From Flavobacterium odoriferum (GTDB taxonomy: Bacteria; Bacteroidota; Bacteroidia; Flavobacteriales; Flavobacteriaceae), in NCBI RefSeq assembly GCF_025499515.1, contig NZ_JAMKFA010000012.1:1-64000 (forward strand): a stretch of DNA of 64,000 nucleotides, written 5' to 3'. The first letter of the stretch is position 1, and every line of letters begins with the position of its first letter. Shown in pieces: positions 52,208 to 60,201 of the stretch. The notes beneath the pieces were generated by a model. The model had not been told where the DNA came from, made no database searches, and saw only the letters and a program-made list of their open reading frames with translations. The translations under genes and the position numbers were made by a program.

Positions 52208-52809
52208 TGCTCAATTTATTTCCAAAAGAGAAAATAATATTGCCGTTACCTGATGCGGTTTTTGAATTTTATCCAAATTTCTTCCATAAAGAAGAAGCAG
52301 ATATTTTGTTCGAAAAATTACTATCAGAAACACCTTGGCAACACGATGAAATTAACATTTTTGGAAAGAAAATGCTACAACCTCGACTTACATGCCTTTT
52401 CGGAAATGAAGGAAAACCTTACTCGTATTCTGGTTTAACCATGCAACCACAACCTTGGAATAGCACGATTATGCATATAAAAAATGAAGTTGAAGCCAAT
52501 TGCAATGAAAACTTCACAAATGTTTTAGCCAATTTATACCGAAACGAAAAAGACAGCAACGGTTGGCATGCAGATAACGAACGAGAATTAGGCAGAAATC
52601 CAATAATTGCATCCGTGAGTTTTGGTGAAGAACGAAAGTTTCAGTTGAAGCATGTTTCGGACAATAACATAAAATTATCACTCAATTTGAACCACGGAAG
52701 TTTATTACTAATGAAAGAAGGTAGTCAAATTCATTACAAACACCAAATTCCGAAAGCAACACAACCAAAAAACAATAGAATAAATTTAACATTTCGAACA
52801 ATTTTGTAA
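52207..52809 (+). CDS. alkB: Alpha-ketoglutarate-dependent dioxygenase AlkB-like (DNA/RNA demethylase)
   Basis: The 200-residue Fe(II)/2-oxoglutarate enzyme has the metal site GWHADNERELG with His121 and Asp123, the third ligand His in SQIHYKHQIPK near residue 178, and Arg residues in the C-terminal TFRTIL-type end that bind 2-oxoglutarate. It belongs to the short AlkB-like form that repairs alkylated bases. The ATG lies directly behind the T-tract of the aqpZ terminator, so the ribosome-binding region coincides with the terminator; expression may depend on read-through. Confidence 0.9.
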   Translation: MLNLFPKEKIILPLPDAVFEFYPNFFHKEEADILFEKLLSETPWQHDEINIFGKKMLQPRLTCLFGNEGKPYSYSGLTMQPQPWNSTIMHIKNEVEANCNENFTNVLANLYRNEKDSNGWHADNERELGRNPIIASVSFGEERKFQLKHVSDNNIKLSLNLNHGSLLLMKEGSQIHYKHQIPKATQPKNNRINLTFRTIL

Positions 52810-52948
52810 ATATTTTTTAAAAAATCACTTCAAAATCATCTCATTTTTAAAAAATTCTAAAAAAGAAATTGGCACATTTTTTGAATTTATTTTTTTACTA
52901 ATATTGAACTATAAACCAAAAAATAAAATTAGAAATAGATTTCATTTC

Positions 52949-53230
52949 ATGAAAAAGAAGAAAATTTCAGAATTCGACAACGAAACATTAGACAGAGTTG
53001 TTGCTATGGCGCAAGAGGAAAAAAAACCTTTTGAAGTTTTAAAAGAAGAATTTGGCGTATCAGAAAACGAAGTGACTGAGTTAATGCGAAAAAGATTATC
53101 TAAAGACAATTTTGAACTTTGGAAAAAGAAAGTTACCGCAACTAAACCTAAACCTAAACCAATAAAATACAACGAATTGGAAGATGACGATTTAGATAGT
53201 AAATATTACTTTAAAAATAAATTTGATTAA
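52949..53230 (+). CDS. DUF2805 (TIGR03643-like) protein
   Basis: The start at ATG 52949 gives 93 residues; the frame extends upstream to a TTG at 52904, but a promoter-like pair (TTTG near 52877 and TAATATTG at 52899-52906) lies there. The conserved part is KKKISEFDNETLDRVVAMAQEEKKPFEVLKEEFGVSENEVTELMRKRL, helical and probably DNA- or RNA-binding by its helix-turn-helix-like pattern. The end is rich in Lys/Pro (TKPKPKPIKYNELEDDDLDS). The function is unknown. It is monocistronic. Confidence 0.85.
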   Translation: MKKKKISEFDNETLDRVVAMAQEEKKPFEVLKEEFGVSENEVTELMRKRLSKDNFELWKKKVTATKPKPKPIKYNELEDDDLDSKYYFKNKFD

Positions 53231-53235
53231 AATTT

Positions 53236-53262
53236 AACTCTTGTTCTGCAAGAGTTTTTTTA
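53236..53262 (+). terminator. Terminator of the DUF2805 gene
   Basis: The stem AACTCTTG/CAAGAGTT is followed by seven T. Confidence 0.8.
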
Positions 53263-53385
53263 TTTTATACAGAAATTTGTTTAATGCAAATTACAAAGAT
53301 AAATAACACACAATAAAATATCAAAACTATAAAATTGTAACATTTTATTCATTTTATCTACTTATGGTTATAAACTAAGATTAAA

Positions 53386-55248
53386 ATGAAAAAAATAATT
53401 CTTTCACTTGCAATGGTGAGTTTTCTTTGGAGTTGTACTTCAACCCAAAATGCAACTTCAACAAAAAACGAAGTTGATGTTACAATTGATTTAATCAATG
53501 TAAAAGACGACAAAGTAATGGTGACAATAGCAACACCAACTTTTACAACCGAAACTACTACTTTTTACATTCCTAAAACAGTTCCTGGAACCTATTCTGA
53601 AGACGATTATGGTCGTTTTGTAGAAAATGTAAAAGCATTTGATGCAAAAGGGAATGCTTTAAAAATTGCGAAAATTGATGAAAATTCATATACAATTTCT
53701 GAAGCTACTAAATTAGCTAAAATTACTTATTTAGTTAATGACACATATGATACTGAAGGTGGTGCAGGTTTTGGCGAAAGCGAAGACGTTTTTTCTCCAG
53801 CAGGAACAAACATTAATGCTGGTGTTAACTTTATGCTAAACACACATGGTTTTGTTGGCTATTTTAAAGGAAAAGAAGAAACTCAATATAAACTTACAGT
53901 AAAACATCCTGCAAATTTATTAGGTGTTTCTGCTATGACTGATGCAGATGCAAGCGACACTTCAGATGTTTTTGTGATGCCAAAATATGCTAACTTGGTA
54001 GAAATGCCAATTATGTATTCTAAGCCAGATTACACTTCATTTATGGTAGATGATATGGAAATCATCATTAGTGTATATTCTCCAACAGGAAAATATACAG
54101 CTAAACAAATTACTCCTAATATGGAAAACATGATGAAAGCACAAAAACGCTTTTTAGGACCTATAAACTCAACAAAAAAATATGCCATTTTGTTGTATTT
54201 ATCCGATATGAAAGCTAAAGATGCTAAAGGTTTTGGTGCATTAGAACATCCTACATCTACAACAGTAGTAATGCCCGAAATGATGGGATTAGAAATGTTA
54301 CAAGAACAATTAAAAGATGTAGTTTCACACGAATTTTTTCATATAGTAACACCATTAACGGTCCACTCAAATGAAATTCAGTATTTTGATTTTAACAAAC
54401 CAGAAATGTCAGAACATTTATGGATGTATGAAGGAGTAACGGAATATTTTGCAAATTTATTTCAAGTAAATCAAGGGTTAATTGATGAAAAAGAGTTTTA
54501 CGAAAGAATGGCCGGTAAAATTGCACAATCGCGTCAAATGAACGATAATATGAGTTTTACTAAAATGAGTAAAAACGTATTAAATGCACCATACAAAGAC
54601 CAATATTTGAATGTGTATCAAAAAGGAGCATTGATTGCTATGTGTATTGATATTCAAATTCGTGAAAGTAGTAATGGTAAAAAAGGGATTCTAAACTTAA
54701 TGCAAGATTTGGCAAACGAATATGGGACTAAAAAAGCGTTTAAAGACGAAGAATTATTCGGTAAAATTACTGAATTAACTTATCCAGAAGTTGGCGCATT
54801 TTTAGACAAATATGTTGCAGGTGAAACGCCTATTCCTTACGAACAATATTTTGCAAAAATGGGGGTAACAGAAGCAACTATTGAAGTAGTTGGAAATCCG
54901 TTTTTAAAAGGACAAACACAACCTTACATTACTGTTGATCCAAATACTAAAGAAATTATGATTTTACCTGAAATTGAATTAAATTCTTTCATGACAACTT
55001 TAGGATTAAAAAATAATGATAAAATCATCGCAATCAATGATAAAGCTTATAATCTTGATAATATCTATGATATGATTATGGCTAGTATGAACTGGAAAGA
55101 TGGCGAAGCTATTTCTGTAAAAATAAAAAGAGACGGTAAAGAGCAAACAATCAAAGGAAAAATTGTGATGCCAAAAGAAAAACAAGATGGTTATCAATCT
55201 ACAGACGAAAGCAAAAAAGCTGTTCGCGAAGCTTGGTTAAGAGGCTAA
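53386..55248 (+). CDS. M61-family metallopeptidase lipoprotein with PDZ-like domain
   Basis: The 620-residue protein has a lipobox SFLWSC, so it is lipid-anchored. The N-terminal beta domain (VDVTIDLINVKDDKVMVTIATP) is typical of M61. The zinc site is HEFFH at residues 315-319 (VVSHEFFHIVTPL), with the third ligand Glu in MYEGVTEYFANLF. A PDZ-like segment near residues 525-590 (NSFMTTLGLKNNDKIIAINDK) ends the chain. M61 members are glycyl aminopeptidases. The gene stands alone and is followed by a terminator at 55347-55382. Confidence 0.93.
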   Translation: MKKIILSLAMVSFLWSCTSTQNATSTKNEVDVTIDLINVKDDKVMVTIATPTFTTETTTFYIPKTVPGTYSEDDYGRFVENVKAFDAKGNALKIAKIDENSYTISEATKLAKITYLVNDTYDTEGGAGFGESEDVFSPAGTNINAGVNFMLNTHGFVGYFKGKEETQYKLTVKHPANLLGVSAMTDADASDTSDVFVMPKYANLVEMPIMYSKPDYTSFMVDDMEIIISVYSPTGKYTAKQITPNMENMMKAQKRFLGPINSTKKYAILLYLSDMKAKDAKGFGALEHPTSTTVVMPEMMGLEMLQEQLKDVVSHEFFHIVTPLTVHSNEIQYFDFNKPEMSEHLWMYEGVTEYFANLFQVNQGLIDEKEFYERMAGKIAQSRQMNDNMSFTKMSKNVLNAPYKDQYLNVYQKGALIAMCIDIQIRESSNGKKGILNLMQDLANEYGTKKAFKDEELFGKITELTYPEVGAFLDKYVAGETPIPYEQYFAKMGVTEATIEVVGNPFLKGQTQPYITVDPNTKEIMILPEIELNSFMTTLGLKNNDKIIAINDKAYNLDNIYDMIMASMNWKDGEAISVKIKRDGKEQTIKGKIVMPKEKQDGYQSTDESKKAVREAWLRG

Positions 55249-55346
55249 ATAATTTAAGATTGCAGAATTACGATTTTTGAATTTTGAAGTATTTATAACT
55301 TTAAATTAAATTTTGACTTTGCAATTGAATTTGAAAATTGACATAG

Positions 55347-55382
55347 AATCCTCAAAGTACTTAGTATTTTGAGGATTTTTTT
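55347..55382 (+). terminator. Terminator of the M61 peptidase gene
   Basis: The stem AATCCTCAAA/TTTTGAGGATT is followed by seven T. It lies about 100 bases after the stop codon in otherwise featureless AT-rich DNA. Confidence 0.75.
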
Positions 55383-55414
55383 ATTTACTTTGCGAACTCA
55401 AAACAAATCAAAGA

Positions 55415-56140
55415 ATGAAAAAGATATTTTTAGCTGTAATTGCCTTAATCACACTAATTGCTTGTGACAAAAAAGAAACTGTTGAAGGAGCAAATGTTCA
55501 TATTACAGGAAATGTTGAAGGCTTGAGCCAAGGCAAATTGTATTTACAAAAAATAGAAGATACTACATTAGTAATTATTGATAGTATCCAAATTAATGGC
55601 GATTCAAAATTTGAAAGTCACATCAAATTAGACAGTCCAGAAATGTTGTATTTAGCTTTAGATAGAGGACAAACCAATTCAATTGACAATAGCTTACCAT
55701 TCTTTGCTGAGCCAGGAAATATTACTATTGAAACTACATTAAAACATTTTTTTGCTGATGCAAAAGTTAAAGGTTCTAAAAACCATGATTTATGGATAGA
55801 ATTCAAAAAAATCAACGACCGATTTAATGACGAAAATTTAGTTTTAATGGAAAAGCGTTTGCAAAACGAACTAAAACCAAACCCTACAACTACAGATAGT
55901 ATTGAAACAGCCTACGAGAAGCTTTTAAAGAGAAAATATAGATACACAGCACATTTTGCTACCACACACGGTGATGCTGCCATAGCTCCTTATTTAGCAC
56001 TTTCAGAAATTGCAGATATCAACACCACTTATTTAGACACCATTCAAAAAAGCTTAACACCAGAAGTTGCCAAATCAAAATACGGAAAAATGCTTAACCA
56101 GCATATTAAGGAACGAAAAGCGATTGAAGTTCAGAAATAA
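55415..56140 (+). CDS. DUF4369 lipoprotein without a thioredoxin domain
   Basis: The 241-residue protein has a lipobox TLIAC and the N-terminal DUF4369 domain (VHITGNVEGLSQGKLYLQKIEDTTLVIIDS, then FFAEPGNITIETTLKHFFADAKVKGS). In most Bacteroidota proteins this domain is followed by a thioredoxin-like domain of about 130 residues. Here the chain ends after a helical part (AYEKLLKRKYRYTAHFATTHG, ...MLNQHIKERKAIEVQK), with no CxxC motif. It may be a stand-alone cell-envelope binding protein. The terminator at 56144-56173 follows. Confidence 0.85.
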   Translation: MKKIFLAVIALITLIACDKKETVEGANVHITGNVEGLSQGKLYLQKIEDTTLVIIDSIQINGDSKFESHIKLDSPEMLYLALDRGQTNSIDNSLPFFAEPGNITIETTLKHFFADAKVKGSKNHDLWIEFKKINDRFNDENLVLMEKRLQNELKPNPTTTDSIETAYEKLLKRKYRYTAHFATTHGDAAIAPYLALSEIADINTTYLDTIQKSLTPEVAKSKYGKMLNQHIKERKAIEVQK

Positions 56141-56143
56141 AGT

Positions 56144-56173
56144 AAAGCGGTCAGTAATTGACCGCTTTTTTTA
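56144..56173 (+). terminator. Terminator of the DUF4369 gene
   Basis: The stem AAAGCGGTCA/TGACCGCTTT is followed by a T-run. Confidence 0.85.
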
Positions 56174-56197
56174 TAGTTATAATTTACTAGCTTTCTT

Positions 56198-56234
56198 ACG
56201 AATCTTTTCGCACGAATCTTTTCGCACGAATCTT
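56198..56234. repeat. Tandem 14-mer repeat ACGAATCTTTTCGC x 2.6
   Basis: Two full copies and one partial copy lie in the spacer before the next lipoprotein gene. Confidence 0.85.
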
Positions 56235-56342
56235 AAAAACAAATAATTTTATTATTTTTGAGAAAAAGCAAATAAAATAGAAAAAAGTGTTACGATGGAT
56301 AAAAGGAGTTCAATCAAAGAACAAATTAATAAAAATCAAATT

Positions 56343-56963
56343 ATGCGTTTAAAATATTTATTTTTATATGCTCTCACAACTGTTCTTATTTCTGGATGTA
56401 GTAATAAAATTTTTAAAAAGAATGAAATTGAAATTGAATTTATTTATAGAAGTTCATTAGTAAAATCTTCTATTAAATTAAAAAATGATGGAACTTTTTG
56501 TTACAGACATAATGCAGAGTCTTCAGAAACAATTACAAAAGGCTATTGGATACTAAAGGACAATAATGAAATAATTCTAAATAGTTATAATGATTATTTA
56601 ACAGATACAATTATTGTAAAAGAGCTTGACAAAGTTAAATCCGATACAGCAACTTTAAGAGTTTATGATTTCTATTACAACAAACCAACTGATTATGCAA
56701 CATTAAAATTCAACGATAGTGATAGCATTCTTCAATTGGATGATAATGGAGAAATAAAATTTAAAAAACCAAAGGATTTTAAACTACTAAATATATCAAC
56801 ATTCAGAAAAAGTTATACATATCAAATTAAAGATACAAATTGCACAACTTTCGACATTAATCTTTATGAAAAAAATGAATATGAATATTTTAAAAACAAA
56901 AAACTCCAAATTAAAAATAAAAAAATTTATAGGAATAATACATTAATATATAAAAAAGAATGA
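56343..56963 (+). CDS. Lipoprotein of unknown function
   Basis: Start ATG 56343 (MRLKYLFLYALTTVLISGCS) places a lipobox at ISGC; the in-frame upstream Met at 56295 would bury the signal. The 206-residue product is highly basic and AT-biased (many Lys, Asn, Ile). It is predicted to be mostly beta, with KSSIKLKNDGTFCYRHNAES near the front and FKKPKDFKLLNISTFRKSY towards the end. No family is recognised. It is flanked by repeats and a tRNA gene, and nothing suggests an operon. Confidence 0.65.
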   Translation: MRLKYLFLYALTTVLISGCSNKIFKKNEIEIEFIYRSSLVKSSIKLKNDGTFCYRHNAESSETITKGYWILKDNNEIILNSYNDYLTDTIIVKELDKVKSDTATLRVYDFYYNKPTDYATLKFNDSDSILQLDDNGEIKFKKPKDFKLLNISTFRKSYTYQIKDTNCTTFDINLYEKNEYEYFKNKKLQIKNKKIYRNNTLIYKKE

Positions 56964-57067
56964 ATAGGATTATTAGAAATAATTTTAATTTCATTTCAAA
57001 AATAACGACTAACTTATGGCGTCATACTCTTTATTACAATATCTTAAAACGTTCAAAAAAAACTTAC

Positions 57068-57087
57068 ATGCTCGCTAGCGCGAGCAT
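57068..57087. repeat. GC-rich palindrome in an otherwise AT-rich spacer
   Basis: ATGCTCGC-TAGC-GCGAGCAT is a perfect hairpin. The surrounding stretch 57068-57100 is much richer in G and C than its neighbourhood. It is not followed by a T-run, so a terminator role is unlikely. Confidence 0.7.
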
Positions 57088-57145
57088 CTTGATCGTGACT
57101 ACATATCAAAAATCATTTCATACTTTGTGTGCACAAGCGTTTTAA

Positions 57146-57194
57146 AAGATTCTGAAATCAAAGATTCAACGAAGTTAAACAAGTTCAGAATGAC
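57146..57194. repeat. Dispersed intergenic repeat, second long copy
   Basis: An inverted-orientation match to 45431-45480, with ends GATTCTGAAA and AGTTCAGAATGAC as in the short copy at 10024-10048. It lies next to the terminator of tRNA-Thr. Confidence 0.8.
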
Positions 57195-57201
57195 TTTAAA
57201 C

Positions 57202-57232
57202 AAAAAAACCACCACATTACTGTGATGGTTTT
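57202..57232 (-). terminator. Terminator of tRNA-Thr
   Basis: On the minus strand the stem AAAAACCATCACA/TGTGGTGGTTTTT (one G-U pair) is followed by T, just after the tRNA. Confidence 0.8.
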
Positions 57233-57239
57233 TAATTTG

Positions 57240-57313
57240 AGCCGGCGGAGGGACTCGAACCCACGACCTGCTGATTACAAATCAGCTGCTCTAGCCAGCT
57301 GAGCTACGCTGGC
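57240..57313 (-). tRNA. tRNA-Thr, anticodon UGU
   Basis: On the minus strand the 74-nt sequence folds into the cloverleaf. D-arm: GCTC...GAGC. Anticodon arm: GCTGA-TTTGTAA-TCAGC, with anticodon TGT. Variable loop: AGGTC. T-arm: GTGGG-TTCGAGT-CCCTC. The acceptor stem GCCAGCG/CGCCGGC has an A4-C69 mismatch, where an A-T or G-C pair would be expected, and the T-stem has a T-T pair at its second position. CCA is not encoded. The TpsiC loop TTCGAGT is canonical. Confidence 0.93.
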
Positions 57314-57390
57314 AACTCAAATTTCGAGTGCAAATATAAGGGTGAATTTTTAATTTCCAAATATTTTTTGCACTTTTTTTATTGATTTTT

Positions 57391-57660
57391 TTAATTTAAT
57401 TCGTTTATTTTTGCAACAAATTGATTAGCAGCCGCTTCGTATTCTTTACGAATTTGTTTGAAATGTGCTTTTTTATTTTCAACATCTCTTTGATTTGCTT
57501 TCGTCATTAAAGAATCAAAAGTTTCGTAGATTTCGTCCTCTAATTTTTCAGAAGCTTCAGTTGGTCTTCCACCGTTAGTCATTTCCCAAACATACACGAT
57601 GTTTAAAATATCACCATAAACGTAATTGATTTCTTTTTTCAAGTTTTTAACGCTTGCCAT
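57391..57660 (-). CDS. Conserved helical protein of unknown function
   Basis: The 89-residue protein is predicted to be all-helical. MASVKNLKKEINYVYGDILNIVYVWEM is followed by an acidic, helical part (EASEKLEDEIYETFDSLMTKANQRDVENKKAHFKQIRKEYEAAANQFV). It has no signal peptide or Cys. Similar short proteins are encoded in many Bacteroidota next to housekeeping genes, in my recollection, without assigned function. A consensus -7 element TAATTTTG (57685-57692) precedes it. Confidence 0.75.
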   Translation of the reverse strand: MASVKNLKKEINYVYGDILNIVYVWEMTNGGRPTEASEKLEDEIYETFDSLMTKANQRDVENKKAHFKQIRKEYEAAANQFVAKINELN

Positions 57661-57684
57661 TTTTTATAAATTTAAAATTTGGTA

Positions 57685-57692
57685 CAAAATTA
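57685..57692 (-). promoter_or_regulatory. -7 element TAATTTTG with distal TTTG
   Basis: An exact TAnnTTTG match on the minus strand, 24 bases before the ATG at 57660. A TTTG lies about 21 bases upstream of it, near the consensus spacing. Confidence 0.55.
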
Positions 57693-57717
57693 CATAATAT
57701 ATTTTGTTCTCAGCAAA

Positions 57718-58677
57718 TTATATCGAAATTTCTAATACTGTAGCTTTTCCTTTCAAGGTTAAATGATCAATAATTGCCGGAATCAAAATCGTATCTCCCA
57801 TTTGATATCGCATAATTTCGCCATTTAAAATCAATTCAAATTGCCCATTGGTACACATAAAAACGGTAAAAGCGTCTTTTGATTTTTTCCAAATAAAACG
57901 ATCTTGCAAAGCAATAATATTTGTTTTAAAGTAAGGACAATCCACTACAACTGAAGAATGATTTGGTTCTTCGAAATAATCAATTTTTGAATGTGTTTTG
58001 TAGTAATTTATAGCTTCTAGAGCTAATTCGGTGTGTAATTCTCTACCTTTTCCGTTGACATCTACTCTATCCCAATCGTAAATACGATACGTAACATCAC
58101 TAGTTTGCTGAATTTCTGCTAACACAACGCCTGCGCCAATAGCATGAATGGTTCCGGTTTCTAAAAAGAAAACATCTCCTTTTTTTACAGGATATTCTTC
58201 TAATAAAGAAATCAGTTTTTTATCGGCTAATTTTTCTAAATATTCTTTTGGATTGGAATCATTTTTAAATCCAACTACTAAACGAGCTGTTTCATCGGCT
58301 TGCATCACATACCACATCTCGGTTTTTCCAAATGAATTATGACGTTGTTTTGCTAATTCATCATTGGGATGTAATTGAATTGACAAATCTTCTTTAGCAT
58401 CAATAAATTTGAATAATAATGGAAATTGTTTTCCGAAACGAGCTATAACCGATTTTCCTAAAATTTCTGTTGGATGTAAATCGATGATTTCGTTGATGTT
58501 TTTACCTTCAAAAACACCAGATGCAACTACACTAATATCACCAGGTACAGTTGAAATTTCCCAGCTTTCACCTGTTGTTTCAGAAACGATTGATTTATTA
58601 AGATACGATTTTAACTTCGTTCCGCCCCAAATACGGTCTTTTAATATAGGCGTGAATGTTAGTGGATAAAATTTCAT
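57718..58677 (-). CDS. manA: Class I mannose-6-phosphate isomerase
   Basis: The start at ATG 58677 (MKFYPLTFTPILKDRIWGGTKL) matches the usual beginning; the frame runs on 7 codons without similarity. The 319-residue zinc enzyme interconverts mannose-6-phosphate and fructose-6-phosphate for GDP-mannose and glycan synthesis. Metal ligands are in FIDAKEDLSIQLHPND (His, and Gln before it), EMWYVMQADE and ETGTIHAIGAG, with the catalytic region TYRIYDWDR. It lies 57 bases before the helical-protein gene in the same direction. Confidence 0.93.
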   Translation of the reverse strand: MKFYPLTFTPILKDRIWGGTKLKSYLNKSIVSETTGESWEISTVPGDISVVASGVFEGKNINEIIDLHPTEILGKSVIARFGKQFPLLFKFIDAKEDLSIQLHPNDELAKQRHNSFGKTEMWYVMQADETARLVVGFKNDSNPKEYLEKLADKKLISLLEEYPVKKGDVFFLETGTIHAIGAGVVLAEIQQTSDVTYRIYDWDRVDVNGKGRELHTELALEAINYYKTHSKIDYFEEPNHSSVVVDCPYFKTNIIALQDRFIWKKSKDAFTVFMCTNGQFELILNGEIMRYQMGDTILIPAIIDHLTLKGKATVLEISI

Positions 58678-58757
58678 ATTCAAAATAGTGAACAACAAAG
58701 ATGCGAAAATCTACCCAATTACTAAAATTGATTAACTTAGTTTTATCAGAAAATATA

Positions 58758-59210
58758 TTATTTAGACTTTTTAATAGAGTCTAAAGCTTTTATAATGTGA
58801 TTTTTAGCACTCATATTATCAAAAATATAAATTGCCTTTCCAGAAGCATTAAAAACATAAGTAACTCTACCCGGAATTAAACCAAAAAGCGCAGTAGGAA
58901 CTCCAAATAACTTGCGTAATTTTCTATCAGAATCAGAAAGTAAAACAAAAGGTAATTTATGTTTTTGTTGAAAATTTTGATGAGAACTAACCGAATCACC
59001 ACTAACACCTATTACTTCGGCACCCAAATCTTGAAAATCTTGATAAGCATCTCTAAAACTGCAGGCTTGTGTGGTGCAACCTGGCGTATTGTCTTTTGGA
59101 TAAAAATAAATTACAACCGGTTTATTTTGAATCGAATTAGAATCAAAAGCGGTTCCGTCTTGTTTGACAGCTGTAAAATGTGGTAATTTATCACCTATTT
59201 GAATTGACAT
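58758..59210 (-). CDS. bcp: Thiol peroxidase Bcp/PrxQ
   Basis: The 150-residue peroxiredoxin has the peroxidatic Cys45 and, five residues later, the resolving Cys50 in KDNTPGCTTQACSFRD. The Arg-binding block VTYVFNASGKAIYIF follows. It reduces peroxides with thioredoxin as electron donor. The gene starts 2 bases after the QueD-like gene and shares its transcript, so peroxide defence and pterin/queuosine-type metabolism are co-expressed here. Confidence 0.95.
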   Translation of the reverse strand: MSIQIGDKLPHFTAVKQDGTAFDSNSIQNKPVVIYFYPKDNTPGCTTQACSFRDAYQDFQDLGAEVIGVSGDSVSSHQNFQQKHKLPFVLLSDSDRKLRKLFGVPTALFGLIPGRVTYVFNASGKAIYIFDNMSAKNHIIKALDSIKKSK

Positions 59211-59212
59211 AA

Positions 59213-59623
59213 TTAGTTTCCTTTATAGGTTACAAAGTTTCTTGGTGTTTCATACAATGTTATTTCTAACTCTTTATCACTAGCAATCAAAACGCGAAGT
59301 TTGTTCCAAATAATGTAAGCAATGTGCTCGGCTGTTGGATTCAAATCTTTAAATTCGGGAACGTCTTCGTTTAAATTTTTATGGTCAAAAGCTTCTTCAA
59401 TATGTTCTTTGATTAAATCAGACAAAATCTTCGTATCAATAACATATCCAGTTTCTTTATCTACTTCACCAGTTACCGAAACAATCAATTCGTAATTATG
59501 ACCATGAAAATTTGGATTGTTGCATTTACCAAAAACTTCCTGATTTTTTTCCATAGACCAATCTTTTCGATACAATCGATGCGCGGCATTAAAATGGGCT
59601 TTTCTTGAAACGGTTACTCTCAT
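59213..59623 (-). CDS. queD: 6-pyruvoyl-tetrahydropterin synthase / QueD-family protein
   Basis: The 136-residue protein has the three zinc His of the family: one in VSRKAHFNAAHRLYRKDW and two in FGKCNNPNFHGHNYELIVSV, with the catalytic Cys in GKCNNP. The Glu/His end FDHKNLNEDVPEFKDLNPTAEHIA completes the active site. It may act as 6-carboxy-tetrahydropterin synthase in queuosine synthesis or in tetrahydropterin formation; the two are not separable by sequence alone. It lies between idi (50 bases) and bcp (2 bases). Confidence 0.93.
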   Translation of the reverse strand: MRVTVSRKAHFNAAHRLYRKDWSMEKNQEVFGKCNNPNFHGHNYELIVSVTGEVDKETGYVIDTKILSDLIKEHIEEAFDHKNLNEDVPEFKDLNPTAEHIAYIIWNKLRVLIASDKELEITLYETPRNFVTYKGN

Positions 59624-59673
59624 GTTGATGGGTTTTGGGTAAAAGGTGAAAGGTTTTGGTTAATGCTTTAATT

Positions 59674-60201
59674 TTAAATCTTATGTTCTTCTAAATAATG
59701 ATAAAACTCGTCGAATATAATTTTAAACCAAACCGTGTAAATAGTTGGATTTTGAATCATATCATCTTTTATTTCTTCAATTTTCATCCATTTCCAACTT
59801 TCTACTTCGTCATCATTAATAATTGGTTCTCCGTTGTAATAACCAATCATAACGTGATCCAGTTCGTGTTCGGTTAAACCATTATCAAACGGTGCTTTGT
59901 ATATAAAATGAAACAATTCTTTTAGCTCCACTTCAAAACCCATTTCTTCAAACAAACGACGTTTTCCAGCTTCAATATTTGTTTCTCCGGCTCTTTGATG
60001 ACTACAACAAGTATTTGTCCACAATAAGGGAGAATGGTATTTGTGATGTGCTCGTTGTTGAAGCATCACTTCATTATTATCATTCAAAACAAAAACCGAA
60101 AAAGCTCTATGCAAAACTGCTTTTTCATGCGCTTCCATCTTGTTCATTAGTCCAATTGGTTCATCATTTTCGTTCACCAATATCACTTGTTCTTCTTTCA
60201 T
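59674..60201 (-). CDS. idi: Isopentenyl-diphosphate delta-isomerase type 1
   Basis: The Nudix-fold enzyme isomerises IPP to DMAPP for quinone and carotenoid synthesis. The 175-residue protein has the active Cys in LLWTNTCCSHQRAGE, the Nudix-like block AGKRRLFEEMGFEVELKEL, and the second active-site residue Glu in HELDHVMIGYYNGEP. It starts the minus-strand cluster idi, queD, bcp. Its start ATG lies in the divergent spacer shared with the cold-shock-domain gene. Confidence 0.95.
   Translation of the reverse strand: MKEEQVILVNENDEPIGLMNKMEAHEKAVLHRAFSVFVLNDNNEVMLQQRAHHKYHSPLLWTNTCCSHQRAGETNIEAGKRRLFEEMGFEVELKELFHFIYKAPFDNGLTEHELDHVMIGYYNGEPIINDDEVESWKWMKIEEIKDDMIQNPTIYTVWFKIIFDEFYHYLEEHKI

Noticed and set aside
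56960..57145. 61-codon ORF after the lipoprotein gene
   Set aside because: Its translation is determined by the GC-rich palindrome and AT-rich spacer; no signal, family or ribosome-binding evidence.
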